8,941 bases of DNA from Bacteroidales bacterium UBA1711 (GTDB lineage Bacteria; Bacteroidota; Bacteroidia; Bacteroidales; P3): assembly GCA_002317325.1 (NCBI GenBank), contig DCJB01000037.1:1-8941 (forward strand), written 5' to 3'. Numbering within the stretch: position 1 is the first letter of the stretch; every line of letters starts with the position of its first letter. The notes beneath the pieces are model-generated. The model was not told where the DNA came from, did not search any database, and was given only the letters and a program-made list of their open reading frames with translations. The translations under genes and the position numbers were made by a program. Below are positions 1 through 6,652 of this stretch, one piece after another.

Positions 1-1
1 G

Positions 2-1033
2 GGACAGGTGTTCGTGGGCGTGTATATGACGGGCATCCTGCCCATCAAGCGCTACAACACGCAGTTGGCATTGAACAACTTCCGCGAGTACTCGATGGTT
101 GACCCTGCCATGCTTGCCCCCTATTTCGGGTTCACGGAAAGAGAGGTCGAGGCTCTTGCCAAGAAATACAATGCCAGTATGGACGAACTGAAGATGTGGT
201 ACGACGGTTACAGAATCGGTGATGAGACTTCCATGTTCAACCCTTACTCGGTGATGAATGCCTTGCAACGCGGGAAGTGCAAGAGTTACTGGCAATCGAC
301 CAGCGCCTACGACAACATCTCGAACTACATACAGATGAACTTCGAGGGGCTGAAGGACGACGTGATACGGATGCTGGCGGGGGAGAGGTGCGATGTGATG
401 ACGGGCGGTTTCAACAACGACTTGAACGACGTACGGTCGAAGGACGACGTGCTGACAATCCTCATCCACTTGGGCTATCTGTCGTATGACGATGACAACA
501 AAGAGTGTTTCGTGCCCAACAAGGAGGTGACGGAGGCTTTGGAATATGCCGTGAAGAACAGCAGCTGGAAGTGTCTGGTCAGAGCCATAAATGAATCGAA
601 AAGGCTGCTCCAGGCCACCATCAACGGCGACGAAGAGGCTGTGGCCCAGGCTATAGAGGTGGCACATTCGGAGAACGCCAGCATACTGCAGTACAACAAC
701 GAGAACTCCTTGGCCTGCGTGCTGGCAATAGCCTATATCTATGCGAAGAACGAGTACATCATCCACCGCGAATACGCCTCGGGCAAGGGCTACGCCGACC
801 TGGTGCTCATCCCCCGCAAGAACGTTGACAAGCCCGCAATCCTCATCGAACTGAAGTACAACACGGCAGCCGATACCGCCATCGACCAAATCCACCGCAA
901 AAATTACCCGCAGAAACTCCGGGACTACGCCGACAACCTCATCCTCGCGGGCATCACCTACGACCGCAAGGAGAAGACGCATGGGTGCAGGATTGAGGGC
1001 GGAAAGGGCACAATACAGACCTCATCGTCATGA
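2..1033 (+). CDS. AAA-ATPase-like / PD-(D/E)XK nuclease-fold protein, 5'-truncated
   Basis: The reading frame is already open at base 2 and the first codons match the interior of the family, so the true start and the N-terminal ATPase part with its Walker motifs lie outside the window. Numbering from the GTG at 8, the visible part has the family-typical YMTGILPIK (residues 6-14), an EYSM segment (27-30) and MWYDGYRIG (63-71), which belong to the end of the AAA-ATPase-like domain. The C-terminal part carries a PD-(D/E)XK nuclease fold: GYADLVLIP with D264, IELKYN with E281 and K283, then a QIHRKNY helix (294-300) and LAGITYDRK. These are the expected metal-binding and catalytic positions. Full-length relatives are roughly 520 residues, so about one third is missing. 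The biological role of this family is not established; it is widespread, often multicopy, in gut Bacteroidota and Firmicutes. The C-terminus (last ten residues, rich in G, S and T) looks less conserved. Confidence 0.88.
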   Translation, partial: GQVFVGVYMTGILPIKRYNTQLALNNFREYSMVDPAMLAPYFGFTEREVEALAKKYNASMDELKMWYDGYRIGDETSMFNPYSVMNALQRGKCKSYWQSTSAYDNISNYIQMNFEGLKDDVIRMLAGERCDVMTGGFNNDLNDVRSKDDVLTILIHLGYLSYDDDNKECFVPNKEVTEALEYAVKNSSWKCLVRAINESKRLLQATINGDEEAVAQAIEVAHSENASILQYNNENSLACVLAIAYIYAKNEYIIHREYASGKGYADLVLIPRKNVDKPAILIELKYNTAADTAIDQIHRKNYPQKLRDYADNLILAGITYDRKEKTHGCRIEGGKGTIQTSSS

Positions 1034-1380
1034 GCCTGGGGTTGACGACACTCCGGCGAGATGGGTTAGAGATGAACTTGCAGCCTTTGCAGAGTTTCTG
1101 TCGGCGGCATTGGCATGGAGCCGGATCGGGAGAACTGAATGCCGAATAGCCGTTTCAAGGAGAGCGGGTGAAAGGCGCCCCGCCCCTCCATGGAAAACGA
1201 CGGCGTTGCGACACCGACGGGAATAAATGCTTTCAAAAAACAAGAAGGCAAGGCTTGGAGAGCAGGGCGACTGGGAAAAGGCCTCCATGCCGAAACGCAC
1301 CGAGGGCACAACAGCCATGCCGGGGGTGTAGGGTAAAAAAGTCCGCAGACGGCACATACCCGCAAATGCAAACAAGGCAG

Positions 1381-1402
1381 GGCGGAGGGGCGGCGGAGGG
1401 GC
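1381..1402. repeat. Two-copy 11-bp tandem repeat
   Basis: The unit GGCGGAGGGGC occurs twice back to back with no mismatch (1381-1391 and 1392-1402). It lies about 60 bp upstream of the porin promoter. The period equals that of the longer array at the right end of the window, but the unit differs, so common origin is uncertain. Confidence 0.6.
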
Positions 1403-1419
1403 GTTGAAAGGCCAATGAT

Positions 1420-1442
1420 AGTCGGCGATAAGCCGATTTTTT
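1420..1442 (+). terminator. Candidate intrinsic terminator upstream of the porin promoter
   Basis: Bases 1420-1426 pair with 1432-1438 as a 7-bp stem including one G-T pair and an A-T closing pair, around a five-base loop GATAA; the 3' side runs into six T (1437-1442). The shape fits a modest rho-independent terminator that would insulate the porin promoter from upstream transcription. It is about 390 bp past the stop of the upstream gene, which is far for that gene's own terminator, and the stem is short. Confidence 0.35.
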
Positions 1443-1461
1443 AGCGAACAATGGAGAATTA

Positions 1462-1493
1462 TTTTCCGAAGACGAATAACTTTCGTAATTTTG
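1462..1493 (+). promoter_or_regulatory. Bacteroidota-type promoter for the porin gene
   Basis: The -7 box TAATTTTG at 1486-1493 fits the Bacteroidota consensus TAnnTTTG and is followed by CA. A weak -33 element, TTTC at 1463-1466, sits 19 bp upstream, within the usual spacing range. Transcription would begin near 1500, leaving a leader of under 30 bases before the ATG at 1528. Confidence 0.6.
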
Positions 1494-1527
1494 CACCCTG
1501 ATTGTTGTGCCTAACACTTGCTATATC

Positions 1528-2676
1528 ATGCTGAAAAATAAAACGATACGCATTCTTGCACTTACTGTGCTTTTCGCTATTCCGGCCTCCGTTTCGGCCC
1601 AGGTCAACTTCAAGCCCATCTTCACCCAAATACGGCTCGAGGCGCGCGCCGACTTCGACTTCTACAACACCACCTCCACCCTCACCACACAACCCGAGCA
1701 GGCCTACGGCTTCCACGGCCGCTATTTCAACTTGGTCATCGGGGGGCCCATTGGCGAGAAATTCAGCTACTTCTTCCGCCAGCGGATCGTGGCCAAGCCC
1801 GGGACCGTGAACCTCTTTGACAACACCGACTTTCTGTACATCAACTATATGCCCTCCAAGAACTGGATGATCCGCCTCGGGAAGGACGCCCTGGCCGTGG
1901 GCGGCGTTGAGTACGACGCGCCCCCCATCAACGTGCTCTTCTCCACCCACTACTGGGACAACTTCTACTGCTTCCAGCCCGCGGTGGCGGCTGCCTTCAA
2001 GAGCGACGACGGCACGCAGATGGTGCTGGGGCAGGCGGCCAACTCGCCCTACGTCTATTACGGCGCGCCCCTCGGCACCGGCATAGGCAACGAGTGGAAG
2101 TCGGGCCTCATGGCCTACAGCCTCTTCTGGAACGGGCAGTTCGGACACTTCAAGGTGCTGCACTCGGTCAACCTCTTCCAGCGTCCCGACCGCAACTATA
2201 TGAACTACATAGCCCTCGGACACCTGATTGAGTATAAGCGGTGGGACCTGTACCTCGACCTCATCCACCACGCCAACGGCTGGAGAGACTGGGGGAAGAA
2301 CTTCGCGGTGGTAAGCTGCGCCAACCTCTACCTCGACAACGGCCTCAACTTCTTCGTCAAAGGGGCCTACGAGCAGAACCGGTCCGACGAGTCCCTGCCC
2401 GACTTCGGCAGCGCCCGGAGCATAGACCTCGGTTTCTATGACTGCCTGGTAGAGGCCGGCCACACCTACGTCACCTACGGCGTGGGGGCCGAATACCGCC
2501 CGAGGGTCTGCCCCGACTTCCGCCTCCACGCCTTTGTGGCCAACCGCCGCACGAGCTGGTCGGAAGCCCCCGCCGGCACCGTGGTGGAGAACGGCCTGCA
2601 GGCCAATGCGGGCATCACGTGGGACATGAACATCCACCGCATGATAAAGGAACGCTTGGAGAAGTCGAGCCTGTAG
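1528..2676 (+). CDS. Outer-membrane porin-like beta-barrel protein (phosphate-selective porin O/P-like)
   Basis: The 382-residue product begins with a clear signal peptide: K3, K5 and R8, a hydrophobic stretch at about 9-20, and SVSA before a cleavage after A24. The mature part is rich in alternating aromatic and polar strands with turn residues G, N and D, typical of a 16-18-strand outer-membrane barrel. The segment around 112-143 (NWMIRLGKDALAVGGVEYDA, then a PPINV loop) and the ANSPY stretch near 171-175 resemble the Bacteroidota proteins annotated as porin O/P-like. The substrate cannot be read from the sequence. A GTG at 1507 is in frame, but the ATG at 1528 is preferred because the signal peptide starts cleanly there and 1507 lies almost at the predicted transcription start. 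The Gate-type membrane protein follows after 69 bases with no promoter box between, so the two are probably co-transcribed. The C-terminus ends in a charged tail (RMIKERLEKSSL) rather than a terminal aromatic residue. Confidence 0.75.
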   Translation: MLKNKTIRILALTVLFAIPASVSAQVNFKPIFTQIRLEARADFDFYNTTSTLTTQPEQAYGFHGRYFNLVIGGPIGEKFSYFFRQRIVAKPGTVNLFDNTDFLYINYMPSKNWMIRLGKDALAVGGVEYDAPPINVLFSTHYWDNFYCFQPAVAAAFKSDDGTQMVLGQAANSPYVYYGAPLGTGIGNEWKSGLMAYSLFWNGQFGHFKVLHSVNLFQRPDRNYMNYIALGHLIEYKRWDLYLDLIHHANGWRDWGKNFAVVSCANLYLDNGLNFFVKGAYEQNRSDESLPDFGSARSIDLGFYDCLVEAGHTYVTYGVGAEYRPRVCPDFRLHAFVANRRTSWSEAPAGTVVENGLQANAGITWDMNIHRMIKERLEKSSL

Positions 2677-2745
2677 GCCCCGCCCCGCCGGCGCCGATGC
2701 CGATGCCGCACAGAGACAGCAGAAAACACACAAACACCCGATACC

Positions 2746-3966
2746 ATGAACTCCATTTTCCACCACGAGAAGACCACCGACTATTCCAAGTGGGCCGAGC
2801 GCCTCTTTGAGAAGGTGTTCAAGAACCCGCTCAAGTTCACCAGCAAGCGCTCGGTCGAGGCCGTGCTCTTCCTGGTTGTCTTCTTGGGCTTTTTCGGGCT
2901 GATGGCATACAAGATGACCCTGCCCCACATGCTCAACACCTTCATGCAGACGGCCTACCACCTGCTCCTTGAGACGGTGTTCTACATCATGGCCATCTGC
3001 GTGCTGATGGGGGCCATAGGCAAGCTGCTCGTCGAGTTCGGCGTGGTGCGCCTGCTCGAGAATATACTCCGGCCGCTCATGAAGCCGCTGTACAACCTGC
3101 CCGGGGTCGCTGCCTTAGGGGCCATACTCACCTTCCTCTCCGACAACCCGGCCATCATCTCCCTCGCCCAGGACCGCAACTTCTCCCACTACTTCAAGAA
3201 ATACCAGCTCGTCTCGCTCACCAACTTCGGCACGGCCTTCGGCATGGGAATAATGGTGCTGGCCTTCATGACGGGGCTCGGTTTCGGCCGGGGCGCACTG
3301 GTGGGGATAGTCGGCGCCGTGATCGGCAGCATCGTCTCCACCCGCCTCATGCAGCGCTTCACCCTCAAGGCCTATCCCGAACTGGACGCGCCCGTGGCTT
3401 CCGCCTCGGCCGGCGACGAACAGAAAATCACCTTCAAGAGCGAGGGGTCGCTCTTCCAGCGGTTTCTGAACTCGCTCTTGGACGGGGGCAAGGACGGCGT
3501 GGGCATAGGCTTCGCCATCATCCCCGGCGTGCTGTGCATCTCCACCCTCGTCATGATGCTGACCTTCGGACCCGACCCCGCCACCCACCTTTACACCGGG
3601 GCCGCCTACGAGGGGGTGCCGGTCATCACCTGGCTTGCCGACAAGGTCAACTTTGTCTTCTACTGGCTGTTCGGGTTCGAGAGCGGCGCGCTGGTCTCCT
3701 TCCCCATCACCGCCCTCGGCGCGGTGGGCGCCGCGCTGGGCCTCGTGCCCCGCTTCATTGCCGAAGGCATCATCAACGACAACGCCATCGCCGTATTCAC
3801 CGCCATGGGTATGTGCTGGAGCGGCTACCTCTCGACCCACACCGCCATGCTCGACGCCCTGGGCTACCGCAAACTCATCGGAAAAGCCATCGGAGCCCAC
3901 ACAATCGGGGGGCTTTGCGCCGGCATTGCGGCCCACTGGCTCTGGGTGCTGTTCTCCTTAATCTAA
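2746..3966 (+). CDS. Gate-domain (nucleoside-recognition) inner-membrane protein
   Basis: The 406-residue product is a polytopic inner-membrane protein with a soluble N-terminal tail of about 36 residues. Hydrophobic segments lie near 37-55, 77-97, 118-139, 163-177, 181-199, 251-274, 317-335 and 383-404; a hydrophilic loop at about 205-245 splits the protein into two halves. Each half has a related conserved motif: SDNPAIISLAQD at 132-143 and NDNAIAVFTAMG at 344-355, the latter followed by SGYLSTHTAMLDALG. This two-half plan fits the Gate/nucleoside-recognition membrane family (PF07670-like; also seen in spore maturation proteins A/B and YjiH-type proteins). The family name comes from nucleoside transporters, but the solute of this subgroup is not established. 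The ATG at 2746 has an A-rich upstream stretch and no Shine-Dalgarno sequence, as usual in Bacteroidota. The preceding porin gene suggests a joint role in crossing both membranes. Confidence 0.75.
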   Translation: MNSIFHHEKTTDYSKWAERLFEKVFKNPLKFTSKRSVEAVLFLVVFLGFFGLMAYKMTLPHMLNTFMQTAYHLLLETVFYIMAICVLMGAIGKLLVEFGVVRLLENILRPLMKPLYNLPGVAALGAILTFLSDNPAIISLAQDRNFSHYFKKYQLVSLTNFGTAFGMGIMVLAFMTGLGFGRGALVGIVGAVIGSIVSTRLMQRFTLKAYPELDAPVASASAGDEQKITFKSEGSLFQRFLNSLLDGGKDGVGIGFAIIPGVLCISTLVMMLTFGPDPATHLYTGAAYEGVPVITWLADKVNFVFYWLFGFESGALVSFPITALGAVGAALGLVPRFIAEGIINDNAIAVFTAMGMCWSGYLSTHTAMLDALGYRKLIGKAIGAHTIGGLCAGIAAHWLWVLFSLI

Positions 3967-3995
3967 AGAGAAATAGACCATTGGCCCGCAGGACG

Positions 3996-4046
3996 AAAAA
4001 AAAACCTTCACTTTGGCGGCCAACTCTCAAATATTTCGTATCTTTG
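3996..4046 (+). promoter_or_regulatory. Promoter of the ferredoxin gene
   Basis: The -7 box TATCTTTG at 4039-4046 matches TAnnTTTG and is followed by CA. A TTTG at 4012-4015 can serve as -33 element, although its 23-bp spacing is a little longer than the usual 19-21. A run of nine A (3996-4004) lies about 50-57 bases before the likely start near 4053 and could act as an UP-type element. The leader to the ATG is about 27 bases, AT-rich and A-rich, which suits a highly translated small protein. Confidence 0.65.
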
Positions 4047-4079
4047 CAAAACATTATTAACCCTAAAAACGACAATACA

Positions 4080-4247
4080 ATGGCTTACAAAATCACTGAT
4101 GTGTGCGCTGCTTGCGGTACCTGTATCTCTGAATGCCCCGTCGGAGCCATCTCCGAAGGCGACATCTACAAAATTGACGCTGACGCTTGCGCCAGCTGCG
4201 GCACCTGCGCCGACGTTTGCCCCACCGGCGCAATCGTTGAGGCTTAA
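4080..4247 (+). CDS. 2[4Fe-4S] ferredoxin (4Fe-4S binding protein)
   Basis: This 55-residue protein carries electrons in the cytoplasm of anaerobes, for example to or from pyruvate:ferredoxin oxidoreductase, hydrogenases or Rnf-type complexes. Two complete CxxCxxCxxxCP motifs are visible: C9, C12, C15 and C19 followed by P20, and C37, C40, C43 and C47 followed by P48. The fourth cysteine of each motif ligates the opposite cluster, giving the pseudo-twofold clostridial-type fold. The length is exactly that of classical bacterial-type 2[4Fe-4S] ferredoxins. The start is fixed by MAYKITDVC, the usual N-terminus. It has its own promoter and a strong terminator, so it is a single-gene transcription unit. 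Its codons and base composition are less extremely GC-rich than those of the neighbours, which fits strong expression. Confidence 0.96.
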   Translation: MAYKITDVCAACGTCISECPVGAISEGDIYKIDADACASCGTCADVCPTGAIVEA

Positions 4248-4263
4248 TCGCATCGAGATTCGA

Positions 4264-4307
4264 CAAAAGGAGGGCCCCGGCGGAACGCCGGGGCCCTCCT
4301 TTTGTTT
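4264..4307 (+). terminator. Strong intrinsic terminator after the ferredoxin gene
   Basis: Bases 4264-4282 (arm CAAAAGGAGGGCCCCGGCG) are a perfect 19-bp inverted repeat of 4286-4304 around a three-base loop GAA. The 3' arm ends in TTTTG followed by TTT. The A-run of the left arm would make it work as a terminator on the minus strand too. It begins 16 bases after the ferredoxin stop codon. Confidence 0.9.
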
Positions 4308-4311
4308 CGTC

Positions 4312-4356
4312 CGCCCACGGGGGCGCGTCTGACCCGCCGCCGCGCCCCCATGGGCG
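4312..4356. repeat. Second large inverted repeat directly after the ferredoxin terminator
   Basis: Arms 4312-4327 (CGCCCACGGGGGCGCG) and 4341-4356 (CGCGCCCCCATGGGCG) pair over 16 positions with a single C-A mismatch and a 13-base loop. It starts eight bases after the first hairpin and has no T-run, so it is not a standard terminator. It may protect a 3' end, act as a back-up termination structure, or be a small dispersed palindrome. Confidence 0.65.
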
Positions 4357-4586
4357 AAGACCTGAAGACAAACGGACGCACCACATCGGGGATGGGCCTG
4401 GCCGGCAGGCTTGGCGGGGGGCGGATGGATGCGGTTTTTTCGGGGCTTGGGGGAGGCAGACCATTCGGCGGAGCCCTCATAGGACAGGCGGCGCCGGGGG
4501 CGGGCGGCCGCCCCCTTTTGGGGACGGGATGTGGCGGCGATGAGTTTTTTTTTGGGGCGGAAGACGGATATGTCAGAAAAAATGAG
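4357..4586. other. GC-rich intergenic spacer with G-runs and palindromes
   Basis: No credible gene lies here; the open frames translate to glycine- and proline-rich low-complexity sequence. The stretch contains several G-runs of four to six, the palindrome GGGCGGCCGCCC at 4502-4513, and a hairpin in which GGGGGC (4496-4501) faces GCCCCC (4510-4515) followed by four T. A run of nine T at 4545-4553 lies 34 bases before the tsaD -7 box. Confidence 0.5.
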
Positions 4587-4594
4587 TAACTTTG
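4587..4594 (+). promoter_or_regulatory. -7 promoter box for tsaD and probably the downstream genes
   Basis: TAACTTTG fits the Bacteroidota consensus TAnnTTTG and is followed by CA, like the other two promoters in the window. No good TTTG is found at the normal -33 distance. Transcription would begin near 4601, only about 15 bases before the ATG at 4616, so the leader is very short. No further box is seen before the next two genes. Confidence 0.55.
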
Positions 4595-4615
4595 CAATGC
4601 GAAATAACAGGCTTC

Positions 4616-5626
4616 ATGAAGCAGACTACCATCCTATCCATTGAGTCGTCGTGCGACGACACCTCGGCCGCGGTGCTTCGCAACGACCGCATACTCTCCA
4701 ATGTCATAGCCTCGCAAAAAGTGCATGAACAATACGGCGGCGTGGTGCCGGAGCTGGCCTCGCGCGCCCACCAGCAGAATATAGTGCCGGTGGTTGATGC
4801 CGCCATCCGCAATGCGGGCATCCGCCGCAGCGAGATAGACGCGGTGGCGTTCACCCGGGGTCCGGGGCTGCTGGGGTCGCTGATGGTGGGGGTGTCGTTT
4901 GCCAAGAGCTTTGGGCAGGCGCTGGGCATCCCGCTCATCGAGGTGAACCACCTGCAGGCCCACGTGCTGTCGCATTTCATCCGCGAGAGCGACGAGAGCC
5001 CGGTGCCGCAGTTTCCGTTCGTCTGCCTGCTGGTCTCGGGCGGCCACACGCAGATACTGCTGCTCCGCAGCCATTTTGACATGGAGGTGCTGGGGCAGAC
5101 CATCGACGATGCCGCGGGCGAGGCCATTGACAAGGCCGCCAAGATAATGGACCTCGGCTATCCCGGCGGCCCCATCATCGACCGATTGGCCAAGGAAGGC
5201 AACCCCGACGCATACCGGTTCGCCGTGCCCCACATAGCGGGCAACGACTACAGCTTCAGCGGCATCAAGACCTCATTCCTCTACTTCCTGCGCGACCGCA
5301 TAGCCGAGGAGCCCGACTACATAGAGCGGCACAAGGCCGACCTCTGCGCCTCCATCCAGCAGTGCATAGTGGGCTTCCTCGTCAAGAAGCTGGAGAAGGC
5401 CGTGAGGGCCAGCGGGGTGAGGCAGATAGCCATTGCGGGCGGGGTGTCGGCCAACAGCCTCCTGCGCAGCGAGCTGCAGCGCATCGGCGAGAAGAACCAC
5501 TGGAAGGTGTTCATACCCAAGTTCCAATTCTGCACCGACAACGCCGCCATGGTGGGCATTGCGGGTTACTTCAAGTACCTCAGAGGCGATTTTGCCGACA
5601 TCTCGCTCCCGCCCTACGCCCGGTGA
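4616..5626 (+). CDS. tsaD: tRNA N6-adenosine threonylcarbamoyltransferase TsaD
   Basis: TsaD transfers the threonylcarbamoyl group from threonylcarbamoyl-AMP to A37 of tRNAs that read ANN codons, acting in the cytoplasm with TsaB and TsaE. The 336-residue product has the usual length and the whole set of Kae1/TsaD motifs: SIESSCDDTSAA (8-19), PELASRAH (45-52), the metal-binding NHLQAH with H112 and H116, VSGGHT (140-145), the AAGEAIDKAAKIMDLGYPGG block (166-185), SFSGIKT (213-219), AGGVSAN (274-280) and CTDNAAM (306-312), whose D308 is the third metal ligand. The ATG at 4616 gives the standard MKQTTILSIESS N-terminus; an in-frame TTG at 4592 overlaps the promoter box and is rejected. The PorP/SprF-type gene follows after 39 bases without an evident promoter. 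TsaB and TsaE are not encoded in the window. Confidence 0.97.
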   Translation: MKQTTILSIESSCDDTSAAVLRNDRILSNVIASQKVHEQYGGVVPELASRAHQQNIVPVVDAAIRNAGIRRSEIDAVAFTRGPGLLGSLMVGVSFAKSFGQALGIPLIEVNHLQAHVLSHFIRESDESPVPQFPFVCLLVSGGHTQILLLRSHFDMEVLGQTIDDAAGEAIDKAAKIMDLGYPGGPIIDRLAKEGNPDAYRFAVPHIAGNDYSFSGIKTSFLYFLRDRIAEEPDYIERHKADLCASIQQCIVGFLVKKLEKAVRASGVRQIAIAGGVSANSLLRSELQRIGEKNHWKVFIPKFQFCTDNAAMVGIAGYFKYLRGDFADISLPPYAR

Positions 5627-5665
5627 GGCGGCCTGTTGTTGACCCGCAAATGGTAATGAAGAGTC

Positions 5666-6637
5666 ATGAGACGCTTTGGAATTGTGATTGCGCTGCTGCT
5701 GGGGCAGGCCGAGTGTGCGGCCCAGGACATCCACTTCTCGCAAGCGGACGCAAGCCCCATGCTCCTCAATCCCGCCTACTGCGGTTTTTTTGAGGGGAAG
5801 GGGCGGTTTGCCGCCCTCTACCGCAACCAGTGGGCCACGGTGTCGATTCCATACCAGACTGCGGCCGCCACCGCCGAAGCGGGCCTCTGGCGCTCGCCCA
5901 CCAGCAACTCGGGCCTGAGCGCCGCCCTCAGCTTCTTCGACGACCGCGCCGGCACCCTCGGCTATGGCACCACATCGGCCAATTTGGCGGCGGCGTACTA
6001 CTTCCGCCTCGGGCGGCGGGGCGGACACATCCTCTCCATAGGGCTCGAAGGAGGCTTCGGCCTCGCAGGATTCAGCCCCGAGAGGGCGCGGCTCTCGGAC
6101 CCATCGGAATCTTTTGAGACCCATCGGACAAGCTATCCGCTGTTTGCCGCCGGCATGGCCTGGTACTGCCAGCCGAACGGCGACTTGCACCTGAAGGTGG
6201 GCTTCTCGGCCCGGAACCTCAACCAGCCGAACACCTCCTATCTCGGCATTGGCGACACCCGCCTCCGGCGCCGCTATGCGCTTTTTGCCCGAGCGGAATA
6301 CAGGGCGTGGTCCTCGTCGTCCATTCTGCCCGTCCTGCTGGTCCAGCTGCAGGGGAACTACCGCGAAGCCGTATTGGGGACGGACTGGAAGTGGTATATC
6401 GAGGAAGGGTCGCAGAAGCAGATCAGCTTCCGCACGGGCCTTGCCTACCGGTTTCGCGACGCCGTAATAGCCAACCTCATTGTCGAATATAACGCCTTTC
6501 TGCTCACCTTCTGCTACGATGCCAACGTCTCGCGCCTCACCCCCGCCAGCCGCTATGTCGGAGCCTTCGAGGCGGGGCTGGTCTATCGGCTCACCTTCGA
6601 GAACAAGATGCGGAAAATCAAGTGTCCAGACTTCTAA
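5666..6637 (+). CDS. PorP/SprF family outer-membrane protein (type IX secretion-associated family)
   Basis: The 323-residue product has a signal peptide (RR at 2-3, hydrophobic 5-13, likely cleavage after the AAQ region near residue 20). The mature start, IHFSQADASPMLLNPAYCGF (22-41), followed by YRNQW (52-56), is a hallmark of the Bacteroidota PorP/SprF family. Further family features are SARNLNQPN (181-189), YDANVSRLTPASRYVGAFEA (284-303), LVYRL and the short CPDF end, close to the common CPRF terminus. Family members are 14-stranded barrels; PorP of Porphyromonas gingivalis is needed for type IX secretion and SprF of Flavobacterium johnsoniae for export of the adhesin SprB. Many paralogues exist per genome, so the exact partner cannot be assigned. 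C17 is not in a lipobox context. The next gene, 15 bases downstream, encodes the PD40/OmpA-like partner typically found beside this family. Confidence 0.9.
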   Translation: MRRFGIVIALLLGQAECAAQDIHFSQADASPMLLNPAYCGFFEGKGRFAALYRNQWATVSIPYQTAAATAEAGLWRSPTSNSGLSAALSFFDDRAGTLGYGTTSANLAAAYYFRLGRRGGHILSIGLEGGFGLAGFSPERARLSDPSESFETHRTSYPLFAAGMAWYCQPNGDLHLKVGFSARNLNQPNTSYLGIGDTRLRRRYALFARAEYRAWSSSSILPVLLVQLQGNYREAVLGTDWKWYIEEGSQKQISFRTGLAYRFRDAVIANLIVEYNAFLLTFCYDANVSRLTPASRYVGAFEAGLVYRLTFENKMRKIKCPDF

Positions 6638-6652
6638 CCAACCAGCCACAGC

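Larger units (their letters stand above)
1034..1461. other. Intergenic region without a convincing gene
   Basis: About 430 bases separate the nuclease-fold gene from the porin promoter. Open frames exist on both strands (the longest is about 115 codons on the minus strand at 1028-1375), but their products are rich in R, P, S and C, show no recognisable domain, and overlap each other as expected of GC-rich non-coding DNA. The stretch holds a two-copy 11-bp tandem repeat and a terminator-like hairpin near its right end, listed separately. No tRNA or known riboswitch pattern is evident. It could be the decayed remains of a gene or a non-autonomous repeat, but nothing in the sequence proves either. 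Confidence 0.55.

Noticed and set aside
1028..1375. 115-codon minus-strand open frame in the first intergenic region
   Set aside because: No domain, no promoter or start context and a composition like other shadow frames; other frames in the same stretch overlap it with similar quality.
1459..2961. 500-codon open frame on the minus strand opposite the porin gene
   Set aside because: Its product is rich in V, G, E and A with no signal, domain or motif, and it mirrors the codon structure of the porin and Gate genes, which have clear family features. It is a GC-driven shadow frame.
3534..4247. A plus-strand open frame joining the end of the Gate gene to the ferredoxin as a possible fusion protein
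   Set aside because: Its first part is an arginine/histidine-rich shadow of the Gate gene. The ferredoxin has its own promoter box and standard MAYKI start, and its 55 residues are complete.
4302..4589. 95-codon plus-strand open frame between ferredoxin and tsaD
   Set aside because: It starts inside the terminator, is low-complexity G/R/P and runs through hairpins into the tsaD promoter.
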